From contig NZ_MRCI01000001.1 in the NCBI RefSeq assembly GCF_001922575.1, positions 1,054,001 through 1,118,000 on the forward strand: a DNA stretch of 64,000 nucleotides, read 5' to 3'. Positions 27,651-36,769 of the stretch are shown piece after piece (the stretch's first letter is position 1; each line of letters opens with the position of its first letter). Below the pieces are notes generated by a model, which was not told where the DNA came from, did not search any database, and worked only from the letters and a program-made list of their open reading frames with translations. Both the position numbers and the translations under genes were made by a program. Origin of the DNA: Neptunomonas phycophila. Lineage in GTDB: Bacteria > Pseudomonadota > Gammaproteobacteria > Pseudomonadales > Balneatricaceae.

Positions 27651-27670
27651 TACTGTTTTTATATCCAGTG
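27651..27670 (+). promoter_or_regulatory. LexA (SOS) box of dinB
   Basis: TACTGTTTTTATATCCAGTG matches 16 of 20 positions of the E. coli LexA consensus, with CTGT and CCAG at the correct 8-base spacing. It ends 13 bases before the dinB ATG, so LexA binding would block initiation, as known for dinB. Confidence 0.75.
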
Positions 27671-27683
27671 GTTGGTGGGCTTG

Positions 27684-28736
27684 ATGAGAAAGATAATTCA
27701 TTGCGATTGTGACTGTTTTTTTGCAGCGGTTGAGATGCGCGATAATCCAGATTACCGGGATATCCCTTTAGCGGTAGGGGGGCATTCCGATCGCCGTGGC
27801 GTTATAGCAACGTGTAACTATATCGCTCGAGGGTTTGGTGTGCGCTCTGCAATGCCAACAAAGACGGCTTTGCGATTGTGTCCTGATCTAAAAGTGATCC
27901 CCGGGCATATGGCTAAGTACCGGGAAGTATCAGCCCAAATTATGTCTATTTATCAAGAAGTGACCGATCTTATAGAGCCTTTGTCGTTGGATGAAGCTTA
28001 TTTGGATGTATCAGCTTGTAATTTGTTCTCGGGTAGCGGGACTCGAATTGCGCAATGGTTGCGGGCCCAAGTCGCTGAAAAAACAGGCATCACAATTTCA
28101 GCCGGAGTCGCCCCCAATAAGTTTCTGGCAAAAATAGCCAGTGATTGGAATAAGCCTAATGGTTTATGTGTAATAGCCCCTAATGATGTGGAGGCGTTTT
28201 TAGCTACTTTACCGGTCAATAAATTGCATGGCGTGGGAAAGAAGACAGCTGAGCGCTTACACGCTATGTCCATATTTACTTGCGATGATGTAAAAGGAAT
28301 ACCACTTCATGAGCTAAGAGAGCATTTTGGGCAATTCGGTGAGCGTCTATATCATTTAAGCCGAGGCATTGATCATAGGCCGGTAACAAATGAACGAGAG
28401 CGAAAATCCATTAGCGTTGAGCACACCTTTGCTGAGGATTTGATGACCTTGGACGAATGTTGTGCCAAAATACCCCTATTATGCGGTGAACTACAGCAGC
28501 GCTACAGCAAATATCGCTCTGAAGCTGCCGTGGCAGGGTGTTTTGTTAAGGTAAAGTTTCATGACTTCACGCAAACCACCATCGAACAACAAGTCACCTA
28601 TGAAGACGAGGCCTTATTTTCGCCTTTATTAGTTCAGGCTTGGCATCGTTCACAAAAACCTGTGCGTTTATTGGGCATTGGGTACCGGTTAACTAAGCAG
28701 AGCACGGATTTGCAGCAACAGCTGTCGCTCTGGTAA
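27684..28736 (+). CDS. dinB: DNA polymerase IV
   Basis: Y-family translesion polymerase of 350 residues. Catalytic acidic residues sit in HCDCDCFFAAVE and SLDEAYLD; the helix-hairpin-helix LHGVGKKTAERL and a little-finger domain (about 235-340) follow. The ATG giving MRKIIHCD is chosen over an upstream in-frame GTG, as it matches the family's N-terminus. The last residues QQQLSLW fit the clamp-binding motif QLxLF type. A LexA-like box directly precedes it. It is divergent from olsF. Confidence 0.95.
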   Translation: MRKIIHCDCDCFFAAVEMRDNPDYRDIPLAVGGHSDRRGVIATCNYIARGFGVRSAMPTKTALRLCPDLKVIPGHMAKYREVSAQIMSIYQEVTDLIEPLSLDEAYLDVSACNLFSGSGTRIAQWLRAQVAEKTGITISAGVAPNKFLAKIASDWNKPNGLCVIAPNDVEAFLATLPVNKLHGVGKKTAERLHAMSIFTCDDVKGIPLHELREHFGQFGERLYHLSRGIDHRPVTNERERKSISVEHTFAEDLMTLDECCAKIPLLCGELQQRYSKYRSEAAVAGCFVKVKFHDFTQTTIEQQVTYEDEALFSPLLVQAWHRSQKPVRLLGIGYRLTKQSTDLQQQLSLW

Positions 28737-28765
28737 GCCTGGCATAGGCAAAACAAGGAAGTAAT

Positions 28766-29350
28766 ATGGATTTTTCACACATCGAAGAGCGCCTTTCTGC
28801 CTACAAACCTGACCCTGAGTTCAGAGATGATGCTGTAGGGCTTCAATGCTGCCAGTTGGCTTTTTCGGCGCTAAAAAATGGTGATTATGGGGTAGGTGCT
28901 ATTTTGTTGGACCCTGACGGAGCCCCGTTGATTTTTTCTCAAAATGCCGTTTTTTCTGATGGGTTTTGCTCCTCTGGCCATGCCGAAATGAAATTGCTGG
29001 ACCTATATGAAGCGTCTTATCGCTCAAAATATGAGCCAGATGAACTGAAATTAGTTGTTTCTCTAGAACCCTGCCCTATGTGTTTGTCTCGTCTTATCTT
29101 GAGTGGGATCGGTATCATCAAATATATGGTAGATGATGCAGTTGGAGGCATGGTTAATCGGATAGACCACATGCCGCCAGCTTGGAGAAATCTTGCCTCA
29201 TTACAATCGTTTTACAGAGCGCATATCAGTTCTGATCTTAAGCTGTTAGCAAAAGATATTGCTCAAGCGCGTATGCCAGAATTACGCGCAAAATTGATGA
29301 ACGAGCGTGTTGGTCAACATGAGTTTGAAGTCGTATTTGATAGCCATTAG
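28766..29350 (+). CDS. CMP/dCMP deaminase-family zinc protein
   Basis: A 194-residue member of the cytidine-deaminase-like fold. Zinc and catalytic residues are in SGHAEMKLLD (His-Ala-Glu) and LEPCPMCLSRLI (Cys-x-x-Cys), the arrangement of nucleoside and tRNA-adenosine deaminases. The C-terminal 60 residues are helical and not recognised. The substrate cannot be told from sequence; TadA, guanine deaminase and riboflavin-type deaminases share the motifs. It starts 30 bases after dinB and may share its SOS promoter. Confidence 0.78.
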   Translation: MDFSHIEERLSAYKPDPEFRDDAVGLQCCQLAFSALKNGDYGVGAILLDPDGAPLIFSQNAVFSDGFCSSGHAEMKLLDLYEASYRSKYEPDELKLVVSLEPCPMCLSRLILSGIGIIKYMVDDAVGGMVNRIDHMPPAWRNLASLQSFYRAHISSDLKLLAKDIAQARMPELRAKLMNERVGQHEFEVVFDSH

Positions 29351-29411
29351 CGTAGTTTAGTCTCTGGCTTTGAGCTGATTTTTATGGCGGACTGTATTCG
29401 CTAACAGGGTA

Positions 29412-29440
29412 AAGCGCGAGTATAGTTATACCTCGCGCTT
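29412..29440. terminator. Hairpin between convergent deaminase and hopJ genes
   Basis: Perfect 9-bp arms AAGCGCGAG / CTCGCGCTT with an 11-base loop, between two convergent stops. Likely a shared transcription end; T-runs are short. Confidence 0.65.
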
Positions 29441-29456
29441 GCTTTAACCGGCGGAG

Positions 29457-29807
29457 TTATTTAACCGATAATGCAGTCCCTTCAAATTTTATACCTGCCC
29501 AGCCGTCCTTGATGAAATTTCGAATATTACTGTGATCTGTGCCTTGCGGCGTATTGAGCACGTCCTGATAAAAGCGACCAAAACACAAAAGAGTCGCTTC
29601 TTGGGATAGCTCATTTAACTGTGCAAAGGCAAAGATTTTACAAGAGCCTTCATTTTGACCGGCGTCGTTAGTTACTTTGCTATCACCTGTACCATTACTA
29701 AAAGCGGTAGGTTGATAATTATAATGCTCATTGATGATGGTCATCGTGTCTTCGAAGTCGACACTTGAAGGGGTGCTTAATTTAGCTATGAAATCCGATA
29801 CAGTCAT
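29457..29807 (-). CDS. HopJ-family protein
   Basis: A 116-residue protein matching the HopJ type III effector family: FENTMTIIN-like opening (VDFEDTMTIINEHYNYQP), ending FIKDGWAGIKFEG. Despite the family name, these small proteins are common in free-living marine bacteria that lack the plant-pathogen context, and no secretion system is near. The start is uncertain between ATG 29807 (MTVSDF) and ATG 29822. Function unknown. Confidence 0.8.
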   Translation of the reverse strand: MTVSDFIAKLSTPSSVDFEDTMTIINEHYNYQPTAFSNGTGDSKVTNDAGQNEGSCKIFAFAQLNELSQEATLLCFGRFYQDVLNTPQGTDHSNIRNFIKDGWAGIKFEGTALSVK

Positions 29808-29906
29808 TGTGTTATGTCCCATTACTTCAATAGTTTACAGGTGAAATGTGTGGGGTGTTTTACCATGCTTACAAGCATGAGTCATCTGAAGGCAAAGCGC
29901 TAACAT

Positions 29907-29934
29907 AAAAAAAGCGACCTAATGGCCGCTTTTT
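29907..29934 (-). terminator. Terminator of the aap operon
   Basis: AAAAAGCG-type stem paired with CGCTTTTT around an AATG-like loop; on the minus strand the 3' arm ends in a run of seven T. It lies 20 bases after the aapP stop. Confidence 0.8.
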
Positions 29935-29953
29935 GAATAGCGATTGAGCGAGA

Positions 29954-30715
29954 TTAATGTTCCAAAATTTGGCTCAAGAACAATTGAGTACGCTCGTGCT
30001 GTGGGTTGTTGAAGAACTCATGAGGCTCGTTTTCTTCGATGATTTGACCAGCATCCATAAAGATAACTCGGTCGGCTACTGTTTTAGCAAACCCCATCTC
30101 ATGGGTAACGCACAGCATAGTCATGCCTTCTTCAGCTAACTCAACCATAACGTCGAGTACTTCTTTAATCATTTCGGGGTCGAGTGCCGATGTTGGCTCA
30201 TCAAATAGCATTACATCAGGGTTCATACATAATGAACGTGCGATAGCGACCCGCTGTTGTTGCCCACCGGATAATTGGCCAGGGTATTTTTTAGCTTGTT
30301 CAGGGATCTTAACACGCTCAAGGAACTGCATCGCTGTTGCTTCTGCTTCTGCACGCGGCACTTTTTTAACCCAAATCGGCGCTAAACAACAATTTTCCAA
30401 TACGGTTAGGTGAGGGAAAAGGTTGAAGTGCTGAAACACCATGCCAACATCTTTACGAATGGTTTCGATGTTTTTTAAGTCGTTAGTTAAGGTGACATCA
30501 TTGACGATTATATCGCCTTTTTGATGTTCTTCTAGACGGTTAATACTACGAATCATCGTAGATTTTCCTGAGCCGGATGGCCCACAAATAACGATACGTT
30601 CGCCGCGTTTCACATTTAAATTGATATTTTTTAGTACGTGGAAGTCGCCATACCATTTGTTGACATCACGCAGTTGGATCATTAATTTTTCAGCGTCTTT
30701 TGCTTGAGTACTCAT
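29954..30715 (-). CDS. aapP: General L-amino acid ABC importer, ATPase
   Basis: ATP-binding subunit of 253 residues. Walker [11 protein letters not shown]-loop [12 protein letters not shown], signature [15 protein letters not shown], Walker [14 protein letters not shown] and the switch His in CVTHEMGF are all present. The start at 30715 (MSTQ) has GGAGAG 5 bases upstream. It closes the aapJ-aapQ-aapM-aapP operon, which in alphaproteobacteria imports a broad range of L-amino acids, especially glutamate and aspartate. Cytoplasmic face of the inner membrane. Confidence 0.93.
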   Translation of the reverse strand: MSTQAKDAEKLMIQLRDVNKWYGDFHVLKNINLNVKRGERIVICGPSGSGKSTMIRSINRLEEHQKGDIIVNDVTLTNDLKNIETIRKDVGMVFQHFNLFPHLTVLENCCLAPIWVKKVPRAEAEATAMQFLERVKIPEQAKKYPGQLSGGQQQRVAIARSLCMNPDVMLFDEPTSALDPEMIKEVLDVMVELAEEGMTMLCVTHEMGFAKTVADRVIFMDAGQIIEENEPHEFFNNPQHERTQLFLSQILEH

Positions 30716-30732
30716 ATTTCTCTCCACCACGA

Positions 30733-31830
30733 TCAGCGTGTGTTGTGGCCTGTTTGTAGGCGTTTTTCTAGGTTCTGGCTATAACGAGACATACTGAAAC
30801 AGAACACCCAGAAAACCAGCGCTACAAAAATATAACCTTCAGTCGAGTAACCTAACCAATCTGGATCATTCAATGCTGCTTGCACAATGGCGAGGAGATC
30901 GAACAAACCGATGATCAAAACAAGACTGGTGTCTTTGAATAAGGCAATAAAAGTATTTACGATGCCCGGAATCATGAGCTTTAAAGCTTGTGGGAGGATG
31001 ATAAAAATCATCTTTTTCCAATAGCCTAAACCCAGCGCATCCGCCGCTTCATATTGCCCTTTAGGGATAGCTTGTAAACCACCACGTACTACTTCGGCCA
31101 TGTAAGCAGATTGGAACAATACAATACCAATCAAAGCGCGTAGTAGTTTGTCGAAGCTGATATCTTCAGGAACAAACAGAGGTAGCATTACCGACGCCAT
31201 AAATAGCACGGTAATAAGCGGTACTCCTCGCCAGAATTCGATAAACACAACACAAAATGATTTAACGATAGGCATTTCAGAGCGACGTCCCAGCGCAAGT
31301 ATTACGCCGAAAGGAAGTGCGGCAACGATACCTATTATTGCGAGTATCAATGTAAGGCTTAACCCTCCCCATTTGTGTGTTTCAACGACTTCTAGGCCAA
31401 AAGATCCACCATATAGAAGAAAGAAAGCAATCACAGGGAAAATGAAAAGAGTAAATATAGCCACTAAACCTTTGTAAGGCGTTTTATCAATAAGTAGCCA
31501 AGCAATGCAGGCTGCAAAAATGATAAAAGTAAGGTTGATGCGCCAGTAGTGCTCTTCTGGGTAGAAACCATACATGAATTGGTCTAAACGGTTGGTAATA
31601 AATACCCAACATGCGCCGCCGCTCGTGCAGGCTTCGCGACTTGTGCCTATCCAATCTGCTTTAATAAATGCCCAATCAATCGTTGGTATTAGAAAGCTAA
31701 TAATAAAATAGCTTAAAACGATGGTCGCTATGCTATTTATTGGGCTGTTAAACAGGTTAGTTTTAAGCCAGCCAACTAAACCAGTAGATGTATTAGGAGC
31801 AGGTTGAGCTTCTTGTAATTCGTATTTCAT
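30733..31830 (-). CDS. aapM: General L-amino acid ABC importer, permease AapM
   Basis: A 365-residue inner-membrane permease with about eight hydrophobic helices; the C-terminal half holds the HisM-type permease core with the EAA-loop segment [23 protein letters not shown] (31023-30955 region). The long N-terminal extension with extra helices and a cysteine-containing loop is typical of AapM/BztC. AGGAGG lies 8 bases before ATG. It is 12 bases after aapQ. Confidence 0.92.
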   Translation of the reverse strand: MKYELQEAQPAPNTSTGLVGWLKTNLFNSPINSIATIVLSYFIISFLIPTIDWAFIKADWIGTSREACTSGGACWVFITNRLDQFMYGFYPEEHYWRINLTFIIFAACIAWLLIDKTPYKGLVAIFTLFIFPVIAFFLLYGGSFGLEVVETHKWGGLSLTLILAIIGIVAALPFGVILALGRRSEMPIVKSFCVVFIEFWRGVPLITVLFMASVMLPLFVPEDISFDKLLRALIGIVLFQSAYMAEVVRGGLQAIPKGQYEAADALGLGYWKKMIFIILPQALKLMIPGIVNTFIALFKDTSLVLIIGLFDLLAIVQAALNDPDWLGYSTEGYIFVALVFWVFCFSMSRYSQNLEKRLQTGHNTR

Positions 31831-31842
31831 ATCGTCAGCCTC

Positions 31843-33036
31843 CTATCGCTCAACCAGCGCTTTGCGCGTGTTGTACCAGTTCATGAATATTGAGGTGAGA
31901 ATACTCAGTAATAAGTAAACCGCCATAGTCATGAAGATGACTTCAATAGCTTGGCCTGTTTGGTTGAGAGTTGTGCCTGCAAAAACAGAAACAAGATCTG
32001 GATAACCGATAGCCGTAGCCAGTGATGAGTTTTTAGTTAAATTCAAGTACTGGCTAGTTAATGGAGGGATAATGACTCGTAGGGCCTGTGGCAAAATGAT
32101 GAATCGTAATGTTCTGCCGCGGGGTAAACCCAACGCGCTGGCGGCTTCTAATTGACCATTGGGTACAGACAAAATACCACCACGAACGATTTCCGCAATA
32201 AACGAAGCAGTATAAATGGTGAGAGCAAACCAAAGTGCTATTAGCTCTGGTATTAGCGTCATGCCGCCACGGAAGTTAAAACCTTTCAGAGTAGGGTAGT
32301 CGACCGTAAAAGGCTGGCCCATTGCAAAGAAGGTGAGTGTGGGTAAAACAAGGATTAAGCCGATAGCTGTTTGCCAAACGGGGAAGCCTTGTCCGGTTTC
32401 TTCACGGCGTTTAGTAGCCCATGAGCGGATAACTAATGTAGCGATAATACCAAATGCAAGTGATAGCCATACTATACCTGAGCCATCTGAGCCTACTAGT
32501 TTCGGTAGATACAGGCCTCGTACGTTAAGGAAACCGCCCATAAACTCGTAGCTTTGACGAGGGCTGGGTAATGTACGAAGAACAGCAAAATACCAGAAGA
32601 AAATTTGCAGTAATAACGGGATATTACGGAAAATTTCTACGTAGATGCTACAAATTTTGTTGATAAGCCAGTTGTTGGACAAGCGGCCAACGCCGATAAA
32701 AAAGCCAAGGATGGTAGCGGCGATAATACCTAAAACCGACACCAATATCGTATTGAGTAAGCCAACTATAAAAGTGCGGCCGTATGTATCAGCTTCTGTG
32801 TATGGAATTAGTGTTTGTAAAATACCGAAGCCAGCTTGGTTGTTTAAGAAAGCAAAACCAGTCGTTATACCCCGTTGGTCTAAATTGGTTAAAGTATTGT
32901 TGATAATAGTGTAGAGAATACCCGCAAGTCCGGCGATCAGTAGCAACTGAAAGATAATTGCTCGTTTGCCTGGGTCATTCCAAAAATGACCAGATGCTGC
33001 GGTAGTCTCTGAGGTTAATCGATCAGATGCCGACAT
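31843..33036 (-). CDS. aapQ: General L-amino acid ABC importer, permease AapQ
   Basis: A 397-residue permease that pairs with AapM. It has a long first periplasmic loop, a central membrane cluster, and the EAA loop LEAASALGLPRGRTLRFIILP (32146-32084 region) that contacts the ATPase. GGAGAG precedes ATG. Between aapJ and this gene lie 99 bases with two hairpins, one with a T-run, so permease transcription is probably lower than that of the binding protein. Confidence 0.92.
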   Translation of the reverse strand: MSASDRLTSETTAASGHFWNDPGKRAIIFQLLLIAGLAGILYTIINNTLTNLDQRGITTGFAFLNNQAGFGILQTLIPYTEADTYGRTFIVGLLNTILVSVLGIIAATILGFFIGVGRLSNNWLINKICSIYVEIFRNIPLLLQIFFWYFAVLRTLPSPRQSYEFMGGFLNVRGLYLPKLVGSDGSGIVWLSLAFGIIATLVIRSWATKRREETGQGFPVWQTAIGLILVLPTLTFFAMGQPFTVDYPTLKGFNFRGGMTLIPELIALWFALTIYTASFIAEIVRGGILSVPNGQLEAASALGLPRGRTLRFIILPQALRVIIPPLTSQYLNLTKNSSLATAIGYPDLVSVFAGTTLNQTGQAIEVIFMTMAVYLLLSILTSIFMNWYNTRKALVER

Positions 33037-33054
33037 TTAACTCTCCAAGAAGAA

Positions 33055-33079
33055 GCAGGGGGTTGAGTTAACTCCCTGC
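33055..33079 (-). repeat. Second hairpin in the aapJ-aapQ gap
   Basis: Arms GCAGGG / CCCTGC, extendable with one mismatch to 10 bases, just upstream of the aapQ ribosome site. It could protect the 3' end of aapJ RNA or affect aapQ translation; neither is shown. Confidence 0.45.
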
Positions 33080-33094
33080 CTGAAACGCATTGAG

Positions 33095-33123
33095 AAAAAG
33101 ACATGAGCCTCAAGCCCATGTCT
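33095..33123 (-). terminator. Attenuator-like hairpin between aapJ and aapQ
   Basis: On the minus strand AGACATGGGC, loop TTGAG, GCTCATGTCT (one G-T pair) followed by TTTTCT. It begins 13 bases after the aapJ stop. Its shape is that of a partial intrinsic terminator inside the operon. Confidence 0.65.
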
Positions 33124-33135
33124 GTCTGACAATGA

Positions 33136-34152
33136 TTAACGCATAGGTGGAGCGAATTGAAGACCACCTTCAGACCATAGTGCGTTTAGACCACGGCTGA
33201 TTTTAAGCGCTGAACCTTCACCTACGTTGCGGTCGAAAGACTCACCGTAGTTGCCCACTTGTTTAACGATTTGGTATGCCCAATCGTCTGGTAAGTCCAT
33301 GCCGCTACCTTTAGGGCCGTCGTTACCAACAAAGCGTCCAATGTTAGGGTTATCAGATGTTTTCATCTTGTCGATGTTAGCGGAAGTAAGACCTAGCTCT
33401 TCAGCGTTTACCATCGCATTATAAGACCACTTCACAATGTTGAACCAAGTATCGTCGCCTTGACGAACAACAGGGCCTAGTGGCTCTTTAGAAATAACTT
33501 CAGGCAGTACCATTGCATCTGAAGGGTTCTCTAACTTGATGCGTAAAGCGTAGAGTTGAGATTGGTCTGATGTTAGGACATCACAACGGCCGGATTCAAA
33601 ACCTTTAACTGTTTGGTCTGAAGTGTCAAATACAACTGGTGAGTAGCTCATGCCAAGCATACGGAAATAATCAGCTAGGTTAAGCTCAGTTGTTGTACCC
33701 GCTTGGATACATACGGCCGCACCGTCTAGCTCTTTAGCGCTGCTTACACCCAGGTTTTTAGAAACCATGAAGCCTTGGCCGTCGTAGTAGTTTACGCCAG
33801 CAAAGTTAAGACCCAATGTAGTATCGCGTGTCTGAGTCCATGTAGTGTTACGAGAAAGGATATCGATCTCACCTGATTGTAAGGCGGTGAAACGCTCTTT
33901 AGCGGTTAATGGAATGTATTTAACTTTTGATGCGTCACCTAGAGTTGCAGCAGCAACGGCGCGACAGACATCTACATCCAGTCCTGTCCAAACACCTTTA
34001 TCATCGGCTACCGAGAAACCAGGTAAACCTGTGCTTACACCACACTGCACAACACCACGTTCTTTAACAGCATCGAATGTGCCATCAGCCATTGCGGTGC
34101 CTGCGAAACCGGCAGAGATAATTGCAGTAGTGATTATGGTTTTTTTCAACAT
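33136..34152 (-). CDS. aapJ: General L-amino acid ABC importer, periplasmic binding protein
   Basis: A 338-residue solute-binding protein of family 3 with a signal peptide cleaved after AMA (residue 22). Family features are RGVVQCGVSTGLPGFS, GLDVDVCRAVAAATLG and FTALQSGEIDILSRN. It is the first gene of the operon, with AGGAGG 9 bases before ATG. High expression relative to the permeases is expected from the downstream hairpin. Substrates are predicted to be L-amino acids in general. Confidence 0.94.
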   Translation of the reverse strand: MLKKTIITTAIISAGFAGTAMADGTFDAVKERGVVQCGVSTGLPGFSVADDKGVWTGLDVDVCRAVAAATLGDASKVKYIPLTAKERFTALQSGEIDILSRNTTWTQTRDTTLGLNFAGVNYYDGQGFMVSKNLGVSSAKELDGAAVCIQAGTTTELNLADYFRMLGMSYSPVVFDTSDQTVKGFESGRCDVLTSDQSQLYALRIKLENPSDAMVLPEVISKEPLGPVVRQGDDTWFNIVKWSYNAMVNAEELGLTSANIDKMKTSDNPNIGRFVGNDGPKGSGMDLPDDWAYQIVKQVGNYGESFDRNVGEGSALKISRGLNALWSEGGLQFAPPMR

Positions 34153-34236
34153 TGGATAAATCCTCCTGGGATCAGGGATATTTTTCTTCTGGATTTTAAG
34201 TTGTTGCTTTTAGTAGCAACCTTCGGGATGGAACAA

Positions 34237-34252
34237 TGCAAGGGTCATACCT
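34237..34252 (-). promoter_or_regulatory. Candidate sigma-54 promoter of the aap operon
   Basis: On the minus strand AGGTATGACCCTTGCA: the invariant GG and GC have exactly 10 bases between them, and TTGCA matches the -12 element; the -24 element matches 4 of 7 (TGGCACG). Start of transcription would be about 75 bases before aapJ. Confidence 0.5.
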
Positions 34253-34513
34253 ACTTTTTGTTATTGTTATATTTTTTATTAAACGTCGTGTAAATCAGCG
34301 GACTAAGTTACCGAGCGTTTCTGCTAACTAAGTTTCCAAAAATAAACATAGTTTTCAATGGATAAACTACGTAGGGGTAAACCCTTATTATCTTTTGGTC
34401 GTGACTGTTAGCTTATGGTACTAATGTTTCACTTTGGTGCGCCTGCACCATAATTACACATTAGCAGGTGCGTTGATTTAGTCAAATAAAACAGCGACTT
34501 TGGTACAGATAAC

Positions 34514-34539
34514 AAAAAAGGCCCCTTAAGGACCTTTTT
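34514..34539 (-). terminator. Terminator of metG
   Basis: On the minus strand a stem AAAAAGGTCC / GGGCCTTTTT (one G-T pair) with a 5-base loop and a T-run, 18 bases after the metG stop. Confidence 0.85.
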
Positions 34540-34556
34540 GTAGTTTTGTTTGCTGG

Positions 34557-36593
34557 CTATTTGATGCGCATGCCAGGTTGAGCGCCCTCATGCGGCTCTA
34601 AAATCCATAAGTCGCTCCCGCCAGGACCGGCAGCGAGTACCATGCCTTCGGACATGCCAAACTTCATTTTGCGTGGAGCCAAATTGGCTACCATCACTGT
34701 TAGCTTGCCTTCCAGTTGTTCAGGTGCATATGCTGATTTAATGCCAGCAAATACATTACGAGTTTCGCCACCAATGTCTAATGTAAGCTGTAAAAGCTTT
34801 TTGGCCCCTTCGACATGCTCAGCTTTTACGATTTTAGCAATTCGTAAATCCACTTTGGCAAACTCGTCAAACGTAATCGTATCTGCGACCGGTTCTTTTG
34901 ACAGTTCGGAGTCTTGTTGAGTGGCCGCAGGGCTGGCGGTAGCGGCTAACGTCTCGCGACTTTCTTCTGTCATTTTTGCGACAGTGTCAGCTTCAACGCG
35001 CTGCATGAGCGGTTTAAATTTATTGATTGTGTGATCCAATAAAGGCGTTTGAATGCTGTCCCATTGCATATCTTCAACATTGAGGAATGCTTTTACCTCT
35101 TCAGAAATTTGAGGAAGTACAGGTGTTAGATAAGTACAAATCACCCGGAAAAGATTGATCCCTAATGAGCAGCAATCTTGTACGGCTTGTTCTTGACCTG
35201 CTTGTTTAGCAAGTACCCAAGGCTCTGCACCATCGATATATTGGTTGGCTTTGTCTGCGATTGCCATAATTTCACGCATTGCGCGGCTATACTCACGGCT
35301 TTCGTAAGCTTGGGCTATTTTATCACCCGCAGCTACAGCTTCTGCATACAGGTTATTATCGGGTAATTGGCTAGATAATTGTCCGCCGGAAAGCTTACGG
35401 ATAAAGCCTGCGCAGCGTGATGCTATGTTGACGACTTTGTTGACTAAGTCAGCATTGACGCGCATACGAAAATCTTCGAGATTTAGGTCGATGTCATCGA
35501 TACCAGAACCTAGTTTGGCTGCAAAGTAATAACGAAGGTACTCTGGGCGTAAATGGTTTAGGTACGTCTCGGCCATGATAAAAGTACCACGAGACTTAGA
35601 CATTTTTTGCCCATCTACCGTTAAGAAGCCATGGCAAAAAACACCGTTTGGCTTTCTAAAACCAGATCCCTCAAGCAGGGCTGGCCAGAATAAAGTGTGG
35701 AAGTAGGCAATGTCTTTACCGATAAAGTGATACAACTCGGTGGTTGAGTCGGCATTCCAATACTCGTCAAAGTCGACATCATTTTTTACGCACCAGTTTT
35801 TGAAACTAGCCATGTAACCTATTGGGGCATCTAGCCATACGTAAAAATATTTACCTGGTGCATCTGGAATCTCAAAGCCCCAGTAGGGTGCATCGCGCGA
35901 TATATCCCAGTTTTGAAGACCAGACTCAAACCATTCGTTGAGTTTGTGGATCATTTGTTCTTGCACATGATTGTCGACCCAATCACGAAGGAACGCTTCA
36001 AAATCTCCTAATTTGAAAAAGTAATGCTCAGATTCCTTTTCGATTGGTTTTGCGCCAGACACAGCCGAGTAAGCGTTTTTGAGTTCTACTGGGCTGTACG
36101 TTGCCCCACATTTTTCACATGAGTCGCCATATTGATCAGCAGCACCACATTTAGGGCACTCGCCTTTCACAAAACGATCAGGTAGAAACATCTCTTTTTC
36201 AGGATCATAGGCTTGGGTAATTGTTTTACGCGCAATATGGCCTTTATCCCGCAGGCGGGTATAAATGAGAGAGGAGAACTCACGGTTCTCATCTGAATGT
36301 GTTGAGTAATAGTTGTCAAACCCAACCATAAAGCCAGCAAAGTCTCGTTGGTGCTCTTGGCTGACTTGATCAATGAGTGCTTGCGGGTTGATACCCATTT
36401 GATCAGCTTTGAGCATTATTGGTGTGCCGTGAGCATCATCAGCACAAACATAAGTGCATTGATGACCGCGTTGCTTTTGGAAGCGGACCCATATGTCGGT
36501 TTGAATATACTCGACTAAGTGGCCTAAATGGATAGGTCCATTGGCGTATGGGAGGGCGCTTGTAACAAGGATTTTTCGCTGCGTATCTGACAT
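34557..36593 (-). CDS. metG: Methionyl-tRNA synthetase
   Basis: Charges tRNA-Met with methionine. The 678-residue dimeric-type enzyme has the HIGH-equivalent PIHLGHL, a zinc knuckle with CPKC and CEKC, KMSKS in [10 protein letters not shown], the anticodon-binding helical domain, and a C-terminal tRNA-binding OB domain (about 575-678, [20 protein letters not shown] at 34870-34811). ATG 36593 (MSDTQRK) is chosen; an upstream TTG has no better site. Divergent from the HDOD gene. Confidence 0.96.
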   Translation of the reverse strand: MSDTQRKILVTSALPYANGPIHLGHLVEYIQTDIWVRFQKQRGHQCTYVCADDAHGTPIMLKADQMGINPQALIDQVSQEHQRDFAGFMVGFDNYYSTHSDENREFSSLIYTRLRDKGHIARKTITQAYDPEKEMFLPDRFVKGECPKCGAADQYGDSCEKCGATYSPVELKNAYSAVSGAKPIEKESEHYFFKLGDFEAFLRDWVDNHVQEQMIHKLNEWFESGLQNWDISRDAPYWGFEIPDAPGKYFYVWLDAPIGYMASFKNWCVKNDVDFDEYWNADSTTELYHFIGKDIAYFHTLFWPALLEGSGFRKPNGVFCHGFLTVDGQKMSKSRGTFIMAETYLNHLRPEYLRYYFAAKLGSGIDDIDLNLEDFRMRVNADLVNKVVNIASRCAGFIRKLSGGQLSSQLPDNNLYAEAVAAGDKIAQAYESREYSRAMREIMAIADKANQYIDGAEPWVLAKQAGQEQAVQDCCSLGINLFRVICTYLTPVLPQISEEVKAFLNVEDMQWDSIQTPLLDHTINKFKPLMQRVEADTVAKMTEESRETLAATASPAATQQDSELSKEPVADTITFDEFAKVDLRIAKIVKAEHVEGAKKLLQLTLDIGGETRNVFAGIKSAYAPEQLEGKLTVMVANLAPRKMKFGMSEGMVLAAGPGGSDLWILEPHEGAQPGMRIK

Positions 36594-36769
36594 GGTTTCC
36601 AACAATGATTAGCGTGATTGGATGCAAAGAACTGTAGTTTACGGTTTTCGTTGATTTTTATGAACATAATATATGAATTTAGTGGAAATTTTGTACATCC
36701 TCGTCTAGAACTAATAGTGTTTGCCTGTTTATATTTTGCTAAGGGGGCTCCGGGATGGAGGCTGGTAAC

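Larger units (their letters stand above)
34153..34556. other. Intergenic region between aapJ and metG (404 bp)
   Basis: Contains, from metG toward aapJ: the metG terminator, an inverted repeat TTTGGTGC...GCACCATAA near 34435-34451 with another GGTGC at 34467, a long AT-rich stretch, a candidate sigma-54 promoter at 34237-34252 and a small GTTGCT/AGCAAC hairpin near 34203-34220. I see no coding potential. Confidence 0.6.

Noticed and set aside
29457-29807. HopJ protein as evidence for a type III secretion system
   Set aside because: The family is widespread in non-pathogens and no secretion genes are present in the window.
34435-34451. GGTGC/GCACC inverted repeat upstream of aapJ as an NtrC site
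   Set aside because: The half-sites are in the reverse order of the NtrC consensus (GCACC then GGTGC), so it was not annotated as NtrC.
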